A DNA stretch of 64,000 nucleotides, from assembly GCA_028386065.3 (NCBI GenBank), contig JAKUCV010007115.1:1-64000 (forward strand), in the 5' to 3' direction. Below, piece after piece: positions 48,161-57,571 of the stretch. Source of the stretch: Turnera subulata (Eukaryota > Streptophyta > Magnoliopsida > Malpighiales > Passifloraceae). Under the pieces are notes generated by a model. It had not been told where the DNA came from. It worked only from the letters and a program-made list of their open reading frames with translations, and did not search any database. Each line of letters begins with the position of its first letter. Position 1 is the stretch's first letter. The position numbers and the translations under genes are program-made.

Positions 48161-49575
48161 ATGAGCATGGAGAATAGGCAGCGGGAAAAGGATGAGGATG
48201 AAAAATGTGAAGACGAAATGATGTTGTGGTGGTGGCATATGAGGCAGCGGCGCCGCCGCCGTAGAAGGAAGCAAAGGGCAATGTTATTCTTATGGTATTA
48301 CAATTATGTGAGCATGTATTTGGAGAAGGAAGATTTATATGATAGGACATTGGTCACCATAGAAACTAGGAGAGACAAAGTAGAAGAGTTTACTAAAGCC
48401 AATGACCAGTACTGCGTTTGGAATTTAAGAATGGACAGAGACACATTTGCAAAGTTGTGTGCTGTCCTCAGAACAAAGGGAGGGTTGACTGAAACCGGTA
48501 GTGTGAGTTTGGAGGAGAAAGTAGCAATGTTCTTAAAAATTCTAGCCCACCATGAGCAGAATAGGCCTACACAATCCTTGTTCAAAAGGTCCGAAGAGAC
48601 TGTGAGTAGGCATGTTCATCAAGTGTTAAGTGCGGTGATATTGGCTAAGGATGCATTTGAAGTGAAACCGGAACCAATTGTCAATGATTGCATGGATCCA
48701 AAATGGAAGTGGTTCAAGGTATATTTTTGTAAACTGTTTTTAACTTCGGCTACTGATCCAACAACTGATAATAATTTATTTTTTGTAATAGGGATGTCTC
48801 GGGGCACTTGATGGTTGTTATATTGATGTGACAGTCCCAGCTGCTAAGAAAACTAGATACCGCAGTAGGAAGGGGCAAATTTCAATGAATGTCTTGGTCA
48901 TATGCAACCCTGAAATGAATTTCACGTACGTACAACCAGGATGGGAGTGGTCTGCTTCAGATTCTAGGGTCCTACGTGATACGGTCACTATGGAAAAAGG
49001 GCTGAGAGTTCCTGTTGGTGTATAGACATGACATTGCACTTTGTGTTGTCCTTATAATTTGAACAATTAATGTTGATTGTTTAAATTCATGCATCTACAG
49101 GAAATTATTATCTATGTGATGCTGGGTACACCAATGGGCCTCGATTTCTATCCCCATATAGGGGTGTCCGATACCATTTGAAAGAGTGGGCAAATTGTGG
49201 CAATAAGGCACCTGCCAACCATGAAGAGTTCTTCAACCTTAAGCATGCAAGTGCTTAAAATGTCATCGAGCGTGCATTTGGAGTGTTAAAGAAACGTTGG
49301 GTAATTTGAGGAGCCCATCATTCTATAGCATTGAGACCCAAGCCAAAATTGTTCTTGTTTGTGGACTGCTGCATAATTTCATTAGGAAACATATGTTAGT
49401 GGACCCTGCAGAGGATGATGACACCGAATTTGACCCGACAGATACTGAGGATGACAGTGAGGAGCAGGAGGTGATTGAGTGTGTGCAATGCACACCTGAG
49501 TGGACCAATAAGAGGGATCGATTAGCACATGTGATGTACAATGAATGGTTGGCTGCCCGTGATAACCATCCGTGA
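48161..49575 (+). pseudogene. PIF/Harbinger DDE transposase, broken
   Basis: Three exons: 48161-48718, 48792-49017, 49101-49575. The first encodes an Arg-rich N terminus and a helix-turn-helix-like region (SVSLEEKVAMFLKILAH, FKRSEETVSRH). The second begins GCLGALDGCYIDV, the first catalytic Asp of the Harbinger DDE domain. The third has YYLCDAGYTNG (second Asp) and NVIERAFGVLKKRW (Glu). Two lesions: an in-frame TAA at 49256-49258 just before the catalytic Glu block, and a one-base frameshift near 49303, after which the C terminus continues in another frame to 49575. It would excise and insert the element with the Myb-like partner if intact. As it stands it should be inactive. Confidence 0.92.
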
Positions 49576-49639
49576 AAGTTTTCTTTACATATCATTTCTG
49601 CATTCACATCTATACCGATTGTTAATTGCGGTATTGTGT

Positions 49640-49880
49640 TGTAATATCAACTTGACACTTGTATTTGCATTGATTTATTCTTGCGGCACTTTGAGCACTT
49701 TGGCTTGATTTCTTATTGCATTGAGTTGTACTGTCTACATTGATACTTGTATTTTTCTTGATTTCTTATATTCAGTTGAAGTATCTACATTGACAATTAT
49801 TTTTGGCTTGATTTCTTATTGAGTTGTATTATCTACATGTTGTGCTTGATTTATTAAATGCATGAATATATGTTTCACGT
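49640..49880 (+). repeat. Degenerate tandem repeats between transposase and Myb-like gene
   Basis: About three diverged copies of a unit of roughly 70 bp containing CTTGATTTCTTAT, TGAGTTGTA and CTACATTGA. This is probably 3' UTR or spacer sequence of the element. Confidence 0.6.
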
Positions 49881-49930
49881 GTTGGTGCTTATATGATAGA
49901 TTATATGATTGTATAGTTTAGGCAATTGGA

Positions 49931-50971
49931 ATGGAGCCACAGCAGGATGAAGTTGAGATTGTGGAAGTGGTGGAAGGAGTCGGGAACCAAAAGGGGAAAG
50001 GGAAGGGCAAAGGGAAGGTGCCGGTGACCACTAAACCGCGCTTTTTTTGGCAGTAAGAAGATGTCAATGGTTTGATCATTGTGTTGCAAGAGATTGTTGT
50101 GGCAGGTTTGAAGGTTGATGCCGGATCCTTCAAGAGTGGTACTTATAAATTGATCAAATCTAAGTTGATTAATCATATGTCTGCCGAGCGCATTGCATTA
50201 ATGACTGAGGAGCATATAAGGAACAAGATTAGGGCTCTGAGAGACAAGTACATGGCATGTTCCGAAATGTGTAACATAAGTGGTTTCGGGTGGAACTAGG
50301 AGAAGATGTGTGTGGAGGTGGACAGTGAAGAAGTGGCTGAAACGTGGATTAAGGTTAGCTTTGTATTTCAGGTTGTGAAGCTATCTATATACTTGAGTGT
50401 TGATGTTGCTTGTAGTGATCCAATAATTTTGATTGTGTTGTAGCAAAACCCCCTCCATAAGTACAAGATTGGTGAGCGATTCCCCGAGTATTATGCCTTG
50501 CAGGAAATTTTTGGAAAGGACCATGCCACTGGGGTGAGGAAAATCAATACTCAACTAGCTTACGAAGAGGAGGTTCAGAAGTCCAAGGCTGCAGCTACTG
50601 ATGCCACCACAGGTGGTACCACCAGTGGGAATGGGAATAGAGCAGTTGCAAGTGATGCGGTATTGAAAGGAAAAAAGAAACTGAATGCAAGTGAGGTGCT
50701 GGAGGACTTCGTTCAATCCATGAATTTTTCTGCAGAGGTCGAAAGAGAGGATTCTACAAAGTTTTATGAGATGATGGGGAAGAGGAAGAGGGTTCTCATC
50801 CTGGGCGAGTGTGCAAAGGTGTAGGAGGAAATGCACCGTCTTGGAGTGCCCGAGGATGTTGTGGCAGACGCCATCTTCAACTTGGCCGAGCGTCCACACT
50901 TTATTGATATATTCTGGGAGTGTCGTGAGACCAAGAGGGCGCGATTTGCTTTGAAGTTGGCTAACATGTAG
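49931..50971 (+). pseudogene. Harbinger Myb/SANT-like accessory protein, broken by three stops
   Basis: Two exons (49931-50353, 50444-50971) read in one frame apart from stops at 50054-50056 (TAA), 50297-50299 (TAG) and 50822-50824 (TAG). After an acidic and Lys/Gly-rich N terminus comes a Myb/SANT-like trihelix (VNGLIIVLQEIVVAGLKVDA, then IRNKIRALRDKYMACSEM), a linker, and a C-terminal helical part with EEMHRLGVPEDV and FFWEC-like text ending at 50971. In this superfamily the protein binds the element ends and brings the transposase to the nucleus. The three stops make it inactive unless read through. Confidence 0.88.
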
Positions 50972-51255
50972 TTCATTAGTTGGATGTTAGAGGTCTTTGC
51001 AAGTTAGGCACCTTGAGCATGCGTTTTTTATGTTATGGTATTTTCGGATGTTAGTTGGTTGGGTATTTTGTGAACTTTGAGCATGCGTTTTTGTTATTAT
51101 GCTAGCTTTGGATATTGATGGTGCATTTGCGATTGTGGATTCTATTCTAACTTGCATGGTTAAGTATGATGCTTTATTTGACTACCTGAATGCATTTGTT
51201 CATTCTTTTTGAGTTGTGATAATTCTTTTGTTGCCATTTTTATAGGTGTACTAAC

Positions 51256-51627
51256 ATGGGAAAGTACAAATTTTATGTTGTTTTCAATGGCCGCCGTAAT
51301 GGCATATATGAGGATTGGGCATCGGTTAAATCCGTGGTCGATGGCTTCCCAAATGCAACTTATAAAGGGTACAAAACGTACGATGAGGCGAAAATTGCGT
51401 ATGTGATGAGTGAGGAACAATGTGTTCGTGCGAACTTTCAAGATGCAATCGTGGACGATGTTGCTGAGTCAAGTAATCGTGGCACCTACCAAATGGGAGT
51501 ACCCGTCCCAATGAAGGACACAACGCATGCCAAGCGGGCCTTCACGACTCGGGACATGAACATGCTTCTAATTGGAATGATTATTGGCATGTTTGCAATG
51601 ACATTGTTTATTTTCATGGCAAAATGA
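51256..51627 (+). CDS. Third Harbinger ORF: RNase H1 hybrid-binding (viroplasmin-like) domain with C-terminal membrane anchor, 123 aa
   Basis: An intact frame from ATG 51256 to TGA 51625-51627, on the same strand as and downstream of the transposase and Myb-like genes, inside the element ends. Residues 3-50 (YKFYVVFNGRRNGIYEDW, then VDGFPNATYKGYKTYDEAK) fit the RNase H1 N-terminal hybrid-binding fold, also called the viroplasmin-type domain, which grips RNA/DNA hybrids or double-stranded RNA. There is no RNase H catalytic domain. After a polar linker, residues 102-123 form a hydrophobic segment (NMLLIGMIIGMFAMTLFIF), a likely tail anchor. An acceptor-like TTTTTATAG lies just before the start. 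The domain match is by pattern recognition. Its role in transposition is unknown, and it could be a captured host gene. Confidence 0.75.
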   Translation: MGKYKFYVVFNGRRNGIYEDWASVKSVVDGFPNATYKGYKTYDEAKIAYVMSEEQCVRANFQDAIVDDVAESSNRGTYQMGVPVPMKDTTHAKRAFTTRDMNMLLIGMIIGMFAMTLFIFMAK

Positions 51628-52278
51628 ATACAATTGTGGGGTTGGATGTAATGAAAAAATTGTAGGTTTGAATGTTATGTAAACAATAGATAATTTGGAT
51701 GCAACGTTTAATGGATGACTTTGTACTTTTGGTAATGTGTATTGGATGCTTCGTATTAAGTCAATAAAATTACATTTTTCTTATGCTAGTCAAGAAAATT
51801 ACATACACACACTCTAATTTTAATACTATTTTTTTGTTCATACTCATTTAATCAAAATATGTTTAACTTTCAGAAAATGATAATGGGATAAAATACAAGT
51901 CACAAAAAATTTATGGATTAACGTCTAGGTTCAAAAAATGATACCTGGGAAAATTACTTATTCAAATACAATGGGTCTTGGTATTAAATAATAATATATT
52001 TGGGAAAATTCATTTTTTAGAAATAACAAAGTAAGCTTACCCAGGAACCAAACACCAAGTTTAGGCTCAAGGACAAACTGGCCATATTATCACCAAACCC
52101 AATCCAAACCTACAAACCAAACACAATTCTGTGATATAATCCCATCCCATGCCCAAATCCAAACCCAGCAACCAAACAGGATGGCCCGAGATTGATCCCA
52201 GGCTCAATCCCATCCCACCCTGGGTTTGATCCCAGGCGCCCATCCCACCCCAGGCAACCCCACGATCCAAACGGGCTC
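51628..52278 (+). other. Harbinger right subterminal region with CCAAAC motifs
   Basis: After the ORF3 3' UTR the sequence turns AT-rich and then, at about 52036-52278, is packed with CCAAAC/AACCAAACA motifs, ending in GATCCAAACGGGCTC. Matching GTTTGG motifs lie at the left end (46519-46590). Such repeats are candidate binding sites for the Myb-like or transposase protein. Confidence 0.65.
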
Positions 52279-52281
52279 ATA

Positions 52282-52875
52282 TAAATAATATCAAAATGAC
52301 TATGAATAAGAAGTGAACTAGGCAATCAAACTAGCCATATTTTTCCTACAAAAGAAGCCATATAATTAATTGTTATGGGATTTTTCAGAGCCCACAGTTT
52401 AAGTTCAATTTCCTAATAATGTTTGGCAAACATTTGCTTACGTTTCAATAGATGCTTTTTCTTATTTTTGAAATTAGTCACTTTTTTCTCTTCTTTTAAT
52501 CATAGGATTATATTGTACTTAAAACTGCTCGCAGCTAATTGGGTGCCTGGGCACGGGTGCCTAAACATTCTACGGCCTAGCTACCACACTGGGTCCTTAT
52601 TCTTCCTAATACATATAGATGTTAATTAATTAATTAAGCCCATGTTTCTCAGTTAGAGAAAATGCCAAAAAACCTTATTTGAGAAGAATATAATATACCC
52701 ATCAAGTGACTATAGTTTAAAACCAACTTTGATGGAATTGTGGGTCTATAATATGCAACCAAACCAAACTTACATGGGGCTAATTTAAATAACAAAAATC
52801 GTTGGGTAGAGATTCTCTAGTTAAAGTGGTATTTATGTGCTTATAGTGATTAACCAACCTCTTCACCAGTGAATT
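52282..52875. other. Intergenic, nothing recognised
   Basis: AT-rich spacer between the Harbinger element and the SINE, with no gene-like feature. Confidence 0.5.
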
Positions 52876-52893
52876 TTGATTTTCCTCATTGTT

Positions 52894-53031
52894 TTTTCTG
52901 TACATCGGAATCTTAACAATTACTTATAAACCACATCCTATCCCCAATCCACCTAGAATTTCACCATTGAGATTGAACTCATGACCTTTTAAATAAACAC
53001 CAAGACAGATACTACTGCACAACTAGTGGTG
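52894..53031 (-). mobile_element. tRNA-derived SINE with an 18-bp target duplication
   Basis: TTGATTTTCCTCATTGTT flanks the unit perfectly at 52876-52893 and 53032-53049. Read on the minus strand it starts ACCACTAGTTGTGCAGTAG (A-box-like), has GGTCATGAGTTCAATCTC (B box, about 52971-52988) and ends in a short A-rich tail next to the left duplication. At 138 bp it is short but complete in layout, and it is unlike the SINE at 11281. Confidence 0.82.
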
Positions 53032-53049
53032 TTGATTTTCCTCATTGTT

Positions 53050-54271
53050 ATGAGCATTTGCAATTCTTTTTTTTTTTTAACAACTACAACTTTTATCTAG
53101 CTCAAAGGTAAATAAAGTGAGACTCGGTTATGTTAGCCAGCTTGGGGTATCATTATTATTTATCATTGTCTATGATTATGTATTCATTTAATTTGATAAA
53201 AAAAGAGATAAAAGGACAAGAAAATGGCACTAGTTGAAAGGGGTGGACTTGATGAGTTCAGCCAAAAATCCGACCATAATCTTTCCTTTTGGTCAATGTA
53301 GTAGATTCCTGAGGCCAATAAAATAAAACTAATGCCATCTATCTCGCCAAATTTTCTTTATTGCATTGGACTAGTTAGACTTAGGCTATAGTGTGTTTGG
53401 TGAAATAGTTGTACTATGTCCCCCCCTTAATAATGCTTGATTGACATTTTTCTTTTTTCTAGGTGGCAAAGTTCATCGACCTAGCTTGTCGGTCAATTCC
53501 CTATAAACCAGTAGTCAAATTCATCAATGCCATCCGACAAAGCTTAGCGACGTGTAAGAAACTGGTAAAGACCCATCAATAAGTTATTTTTGAAGAGAAA
53601 GTGATACTTAAAGGGAACAATTTTTCTCCAGAATTTCATTCATTCTTCTTTAACGTTTTGTTTTTGCTTGTTTTAACCATCTCATAATTTCTTTCTGTAC
53701 AGCTTTAAGTGTCCATATAGATCCATAATCTTACAAGGCCACCTACTTAAATATCTGTATCTTGAAAACTGAAAACTGGTCCAATTCAGCTGACATTAGT
53801 TCATTGCTATTTTGGGCCATTATGGATCAGACACTTCCTCAAAAGCTTTAATTTCAAGAAGAAAAAAAGAAAAAGAAAAAATCCCAGGGGTTTTGAGGGC
53901 AGTACAAAACTACAAATGCTTGAGATTCACTGGCTTTGATTTTTCTCATAACATGATAATACAACTGGCGTCACACATCAGCACAGTAATATTAGGAAAT
54001 TAAAGCATCCTAATCATAATTGATCCTATCTCATATGGACAAACATTATAAGAGGAAAATCATTTCAAATGATAATTAAACTTTAAGTAAATTACAAGAA
54101 AGTCAGCTTGGACTGGTGAATACAAACATTCCTCTGATGGGACGTTGATTTGGGATTGAATGACACATGAAATCCCACCCCACCCTGGTGTGTATAAATC
54201 AAATGTTACAAGCCAATTGCAAGGCTCATCAATAAAATTTTTGACACTAAAAGACTTGATTTTCAGATAGG
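53050..54271. other. Intergenic and probable 3' UTR of the HNH gene
   Basis: AT-rich, with a T-run near 53070. No coding feature recognised. The 3' UTR of the minus-strand HNH gene should lie at the right end. Confidence 0.5.
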
Positions 54272-56364
54272 TTATTCGCTCTGTGGCAATTTGCAAGCAG
54301 CCGCATGGTCTTTGGGCTTATACTGACCAAGTGTTTCGGCAATAGTTTTGCAACGACATTGGTTTCCAGGTCTCATCACATCTCCATAAACGGCCATTTC
54401 AATGATATCAAGCTCCTTGTCTGCAAGTCAAAACATCCATATGACTTTACAGTAAACATTGCGTCAAATGAACACTATTTCAATTAGAGTAATGTGTTAA
54501 AAATGCACACATACAAGAAAACACACCCAACAAGAGGATAGAGAATTTGAGTTGAGTGACTAGATTTAAGTTTAGGCAAAAATATCAGCTTTGAAATGAG
54601 GTTGTGAGATGAGAAATGAGAGGTGGATAGAGGGTTAATAGCAAAGCCCATTTGGAGCAAGCTTAGGGAGAAACCAGTGCTTTAAAACATCATGACAAAA
54701 TGATTGTGTTGCCTCCAATGCAGAGAAATGCGCATAAACAACTTAAGTCATCCTAAAATGTAAACCAAACACTTGATGGCTACGAATTTTGAGATGCTGT
54801 GTAGATTGCAAAATTTTCACCAGAGGATGATAGTGCTGAAGTGAGATTTATAGCATAGACCACCGAAATCAACAATGAATTCAGAGAAAGCAAGAGATAT
54901 CATATCATAGCACAAAGAGATATGATTACGAAGAAATTGTGGGAATCGAACAAGGGCAGATACCCGCAGGTTTTCTTGCCTCGGCCCATTTTTGATACTC
55001 GAGTGCATGAGCAACCATGTCCAATGTAGTTGTAAAATGAGCTATCTACCGAAAATATAAGAACTTGGAAGTTGTATACCGACGGTTGCTGTAATTCAAG
55101 ATATTTGGAGAATTAATGCGTGGTTTTCTGAAAGCTCTAATGACATGACACTTGGATGACCTTTTGAAGTTAATATTTCTTTCATCCAAAGAAGAAATAA
55201 TTCTTGAAAACAGTTAACTGCAAACGATATTATATAGAGGAAGAATGCATTTGACATTGACTTGATAAGCTGAGCAGAACATAACATGTCCATTACCGTA
55301 CATGACTTTGAAATTTGATTACGAAGTCATAGAGGAAACAAACATCATTTCTCTTTGTAACATCCCTCAGAACGAAACACAGTTCAGGCCTTTCCAGTTT
55401 AGGAAGAAAAACTATGATCGGGATTTGATGAGGTGTTCTGGCTTGTGTAATGTGTATGCTATAAATGTATAAGTCATGTCTAACACTCGAAAGTTACAAA
55501 CCATCACTAATTAGCCAAGGGCTATATCTCCCCTATATTCAGAAATCCATATCAACCAAAACCAGGCAGTAAGAAATTAACTTTGTTCATCATGACATAC
55601 CAGTGAAGTTGATGTCGCAAGAAAATGCTTTCAGTCGAGTTTTATCAAGCTCTTCCTTGTCTCCTTTAAACCTGTTGACCCTCGTTTGGAGTATTTGGCA
55701 ATTGCCTATTGTAGATTCACCCCCTACAATACAACCACAGACAAGATTCAACACCAAACCAGAACAAATTTCTACCTTTTCCCAAAGCGAGAAGACCGGG
55801 AATCATAAAACGATAGACTTTACATTAATCTCCCATCCCCAAAACGGAATCAAGCATGAACACAGAAATAATTGAAAATCTATCAATCTAAGGGCAAAAT
55901 GCAAAACTACACATCCATTTGAGCTACTCCCGATGCCAAAACCAGTAAACCCATATCAGAATAATCTGCAGAACCTAAAACCCTCATCTTTTTGAAAATT
56001 TTCAAGAGAAACGAATCAGAACGCTGGAAAACAAACAGACCCACGTTCAGAAACAATTGCAGAGACTATTTGAGGAGAAAAAGGCAGGACCTTTGGAAAA
56101 GGGAATGATGTGATCATACTCGAAGCAGAGGCAGCCATTACAGTTGCAGAAGCGCTTGCAGACAATGTTGCCGGCGGCGTCTTTGCGCCATCTTTCTGGG
56201 TGGCGACCTGGTACTGTGTCTGCGTTAGCCCAGCACAAGTTCTTCACCAACCTATCAAATAATCTTGGTCTCTCCTCTCCGCCATTGCTGTTATTATTAC
56301 TATTGGAACCCCGAGGAGGAGAGCGGTGGGGTGAAGGAGGAGAAGAACAAGAGGAGCTCATCAT
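54272..56364 (-). CDS. Plant HNH-endonuclease-domain protein, 181 aa
   Basis: Three GT-AG exons, 56091-56364, 55601-55723 and 54272-54420, give 546 bp in frame. A Ser/Pro/Asn-rich N terminus is followed by a Cys cluster (CKRFCNCNGCLC, residues 69-80) and the HNH motif: DHIIPFSKGGE with His85, then Asn99 in NCQ and Asn108 in RVNRFKG. The C-terminal part (DKELDIIEMAVYGDV, then GNQCRCKTIAETLGQYKPKD) is typical of the conserved plant family. HNH proteins bind a metal and cut nucleic acid. The biological role of this plant family is not settled, so the call is structural. Two start codons stand in tandem at 56359-56364. Intron 2 is about 1.2 kb. Confidence 0.93.
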
Positions 56365-56645
56365 CTATCGGGCCTGGCCTTGAAAAAAAATAATAATTTT
56401 TGGATCCACCACTAAAACAATAAGTCTACCATAAGTGTTAGTACTCGCGGCGGATGGCCACTTATCTCAATTCTCCTCCTTCTTGGGGCAGCCCAACGCC
56501 AGGCCGACTTGAGTTGAGCTTGTTCATCATCAAAAAAAAGAGGACATGCGCGTTCCTTTTATTTGTTGGTTTATTACTATAAAGCAATCAAGGATTGAAA
56601 TTAATAATGTCGGAAAAATGTTTTCCCGACAACCAGTGAGCTCAA
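56365..56645. other. Upstream region of the HNH gene
   Basis: Short intergenic stretch that should hold the HNH-gene promoter. It ends at the target duplication of the next insertion. Confidence 0.5.
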
Positions 56646-57205
56646 AATCCAGGAACCTGGGGGAAGTTTTCAAATTTCAACTTTGAGAGAGAGAGAGGCT
56701 CCTCCTTCTCTCTAGTCTTTCTTCCTAAAAAATCAAGATGGGGTTGCCATGGATGGTTTCTTCATAAACCCCCCAACTTCTTTAGTTCATATCTCTTCTC
56801 TTTTAGTATGGTTATAGATCTAGTACCCTTATATGGGAATAAAAGTTACTCTCTTTGTGAGAGTATTTCTCCTTGTGAGAGATTTTTGTTCTTCTCATGG
56901 GCAAAGTCAAGCTTCCCGGTAAGCAAGTCACGGATGGGAGAATCGTGTTCTCCTGTTGGTGTTTTACTTCGAATGGGAGGCGAGACGAAGCATTATGGTG
57001 AAGTTTTAGTACACGGGTGGAAGCTCTCTTGTTTCTTTCATCCCGTTGTATTTGTCTTCTTTGGATGGTTTCCTTCTGTAAGAACCGTGAGTTTTAACTC
57101 AAGAGTGCCGTTGGGTTCGACACATGGGAACGACTTTTCTTACCAAAAGTTGGATAGATTGTGTATCCTGTCATCTACAGGACCCTTTTTTGTGAAGAAC
57201 GCTTT

Positions 57206-57283
57206 CTTACTCCCCCGACAACCCGTGGCTTTTCGGGCCACACTCTTACTCCCCCGACAACCCGTGGCTTTTTGGGCCACACT
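57206..57283 (+). repeat. 39-bp tandem duplication
   Basis: Two copies of a 39-bp unit beginning CTTACTCCCCCGACAACCCG, with one difference between them. It lies within the open frame of the LINE-like element and would encode a repeated 13-residue block. Confidence 0.9.
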
Positions 57284-57307
57284 CATATCTACGAAGTCCT
57301 TGCAGAT

Positions 57308-57547
57308 TGTTAGTGATAAGAGTTAGTATTGTAATATAACACGCTCTGACCTGCATGCATCTGGATAGGTTTGATAGCTAAGGATTGTTATACTACTATG
57401 AGCTGTGCTTGTTATCTGTACACCTGTAACATGTATCTCCAAAGGTGTTTGAGACCTAATGTAACTTTACTACTAAGGCTATAATAACATCACAGAGGAC
57501 ATCAGTTTGATGTACTCGATTCACACCATTATTCGTGTGTCTCCATA
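57308..57547 (+). repeat. Copia 5' LTR (240 bp)
   Basis: Starts TGTTAGTGATAAGAG and ends TGTCTCCATA. Identical to the 3' LTR except for one base. The LTR end is TA rather than the usual CA. Confidence 0.96.
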
Positions 57548-57559
57548 TGGTAGCGGAGC
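57548..57559 (+). other. Primer-binding site candidate
   Basis: TGGTAGCGGAGC directly after the 5' LTR. Its TGG start and form resemble sites complementary to the 3' end of initiator tRNA-Met (usually TGGTATCAGAGC), with differences. Confidence 0.6.
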
Positions 57560-57571
57560 AATAAAGCTTCA

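Larger units (their letters stand above)
46519..52278 (+). mobile_element. PIF/Harbinger DNA transposon with three ORFs, about 5.76 kb
   Basis: The left end GTGCCCGTTTAGAACGCGGG and the inverted right end GAGCCCGTTTGGATCGTGGG match. Subterminal regions on both sides carry related blocks (GGGATTGA, ATCGGG, TGTTTGGTTG) and many CCAAAC motifs. The flanking trinucleotides are TTA (46516-46518) and ATA (52279-52281), consistent with a mutated TWA duplication. Three genes lie on the same strand: a DDE transposase, a Myb/SANT-like protein, and a small protein with an RNase H1 hybrid-binding-type domain. The first two are broken and the third is intact. Noncoding leader exons seem to precede the transposase (donor near 47203, acceptor near 47840, donor near 47897, acceptor near 48149). 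Confidence 0.88.

Noticed and set aside
54964..55041. A 78-bp stretch in intron 2 of the HNH gene with AG and GT borders and matching phase, which could be a cassette exon
   Set aside because: Exon 2 joined directly to 54272-54420 gives the conserved family sequence without it; there is no homology support for the extra 26 residues.
56808..57326. 172-codon open frame upstream of the young copia element as a host gene
   Set aside because: It lies inside the LINE-like element bounded by the 16-bp duplication, runs into the LTR, and has no recognisable domain.
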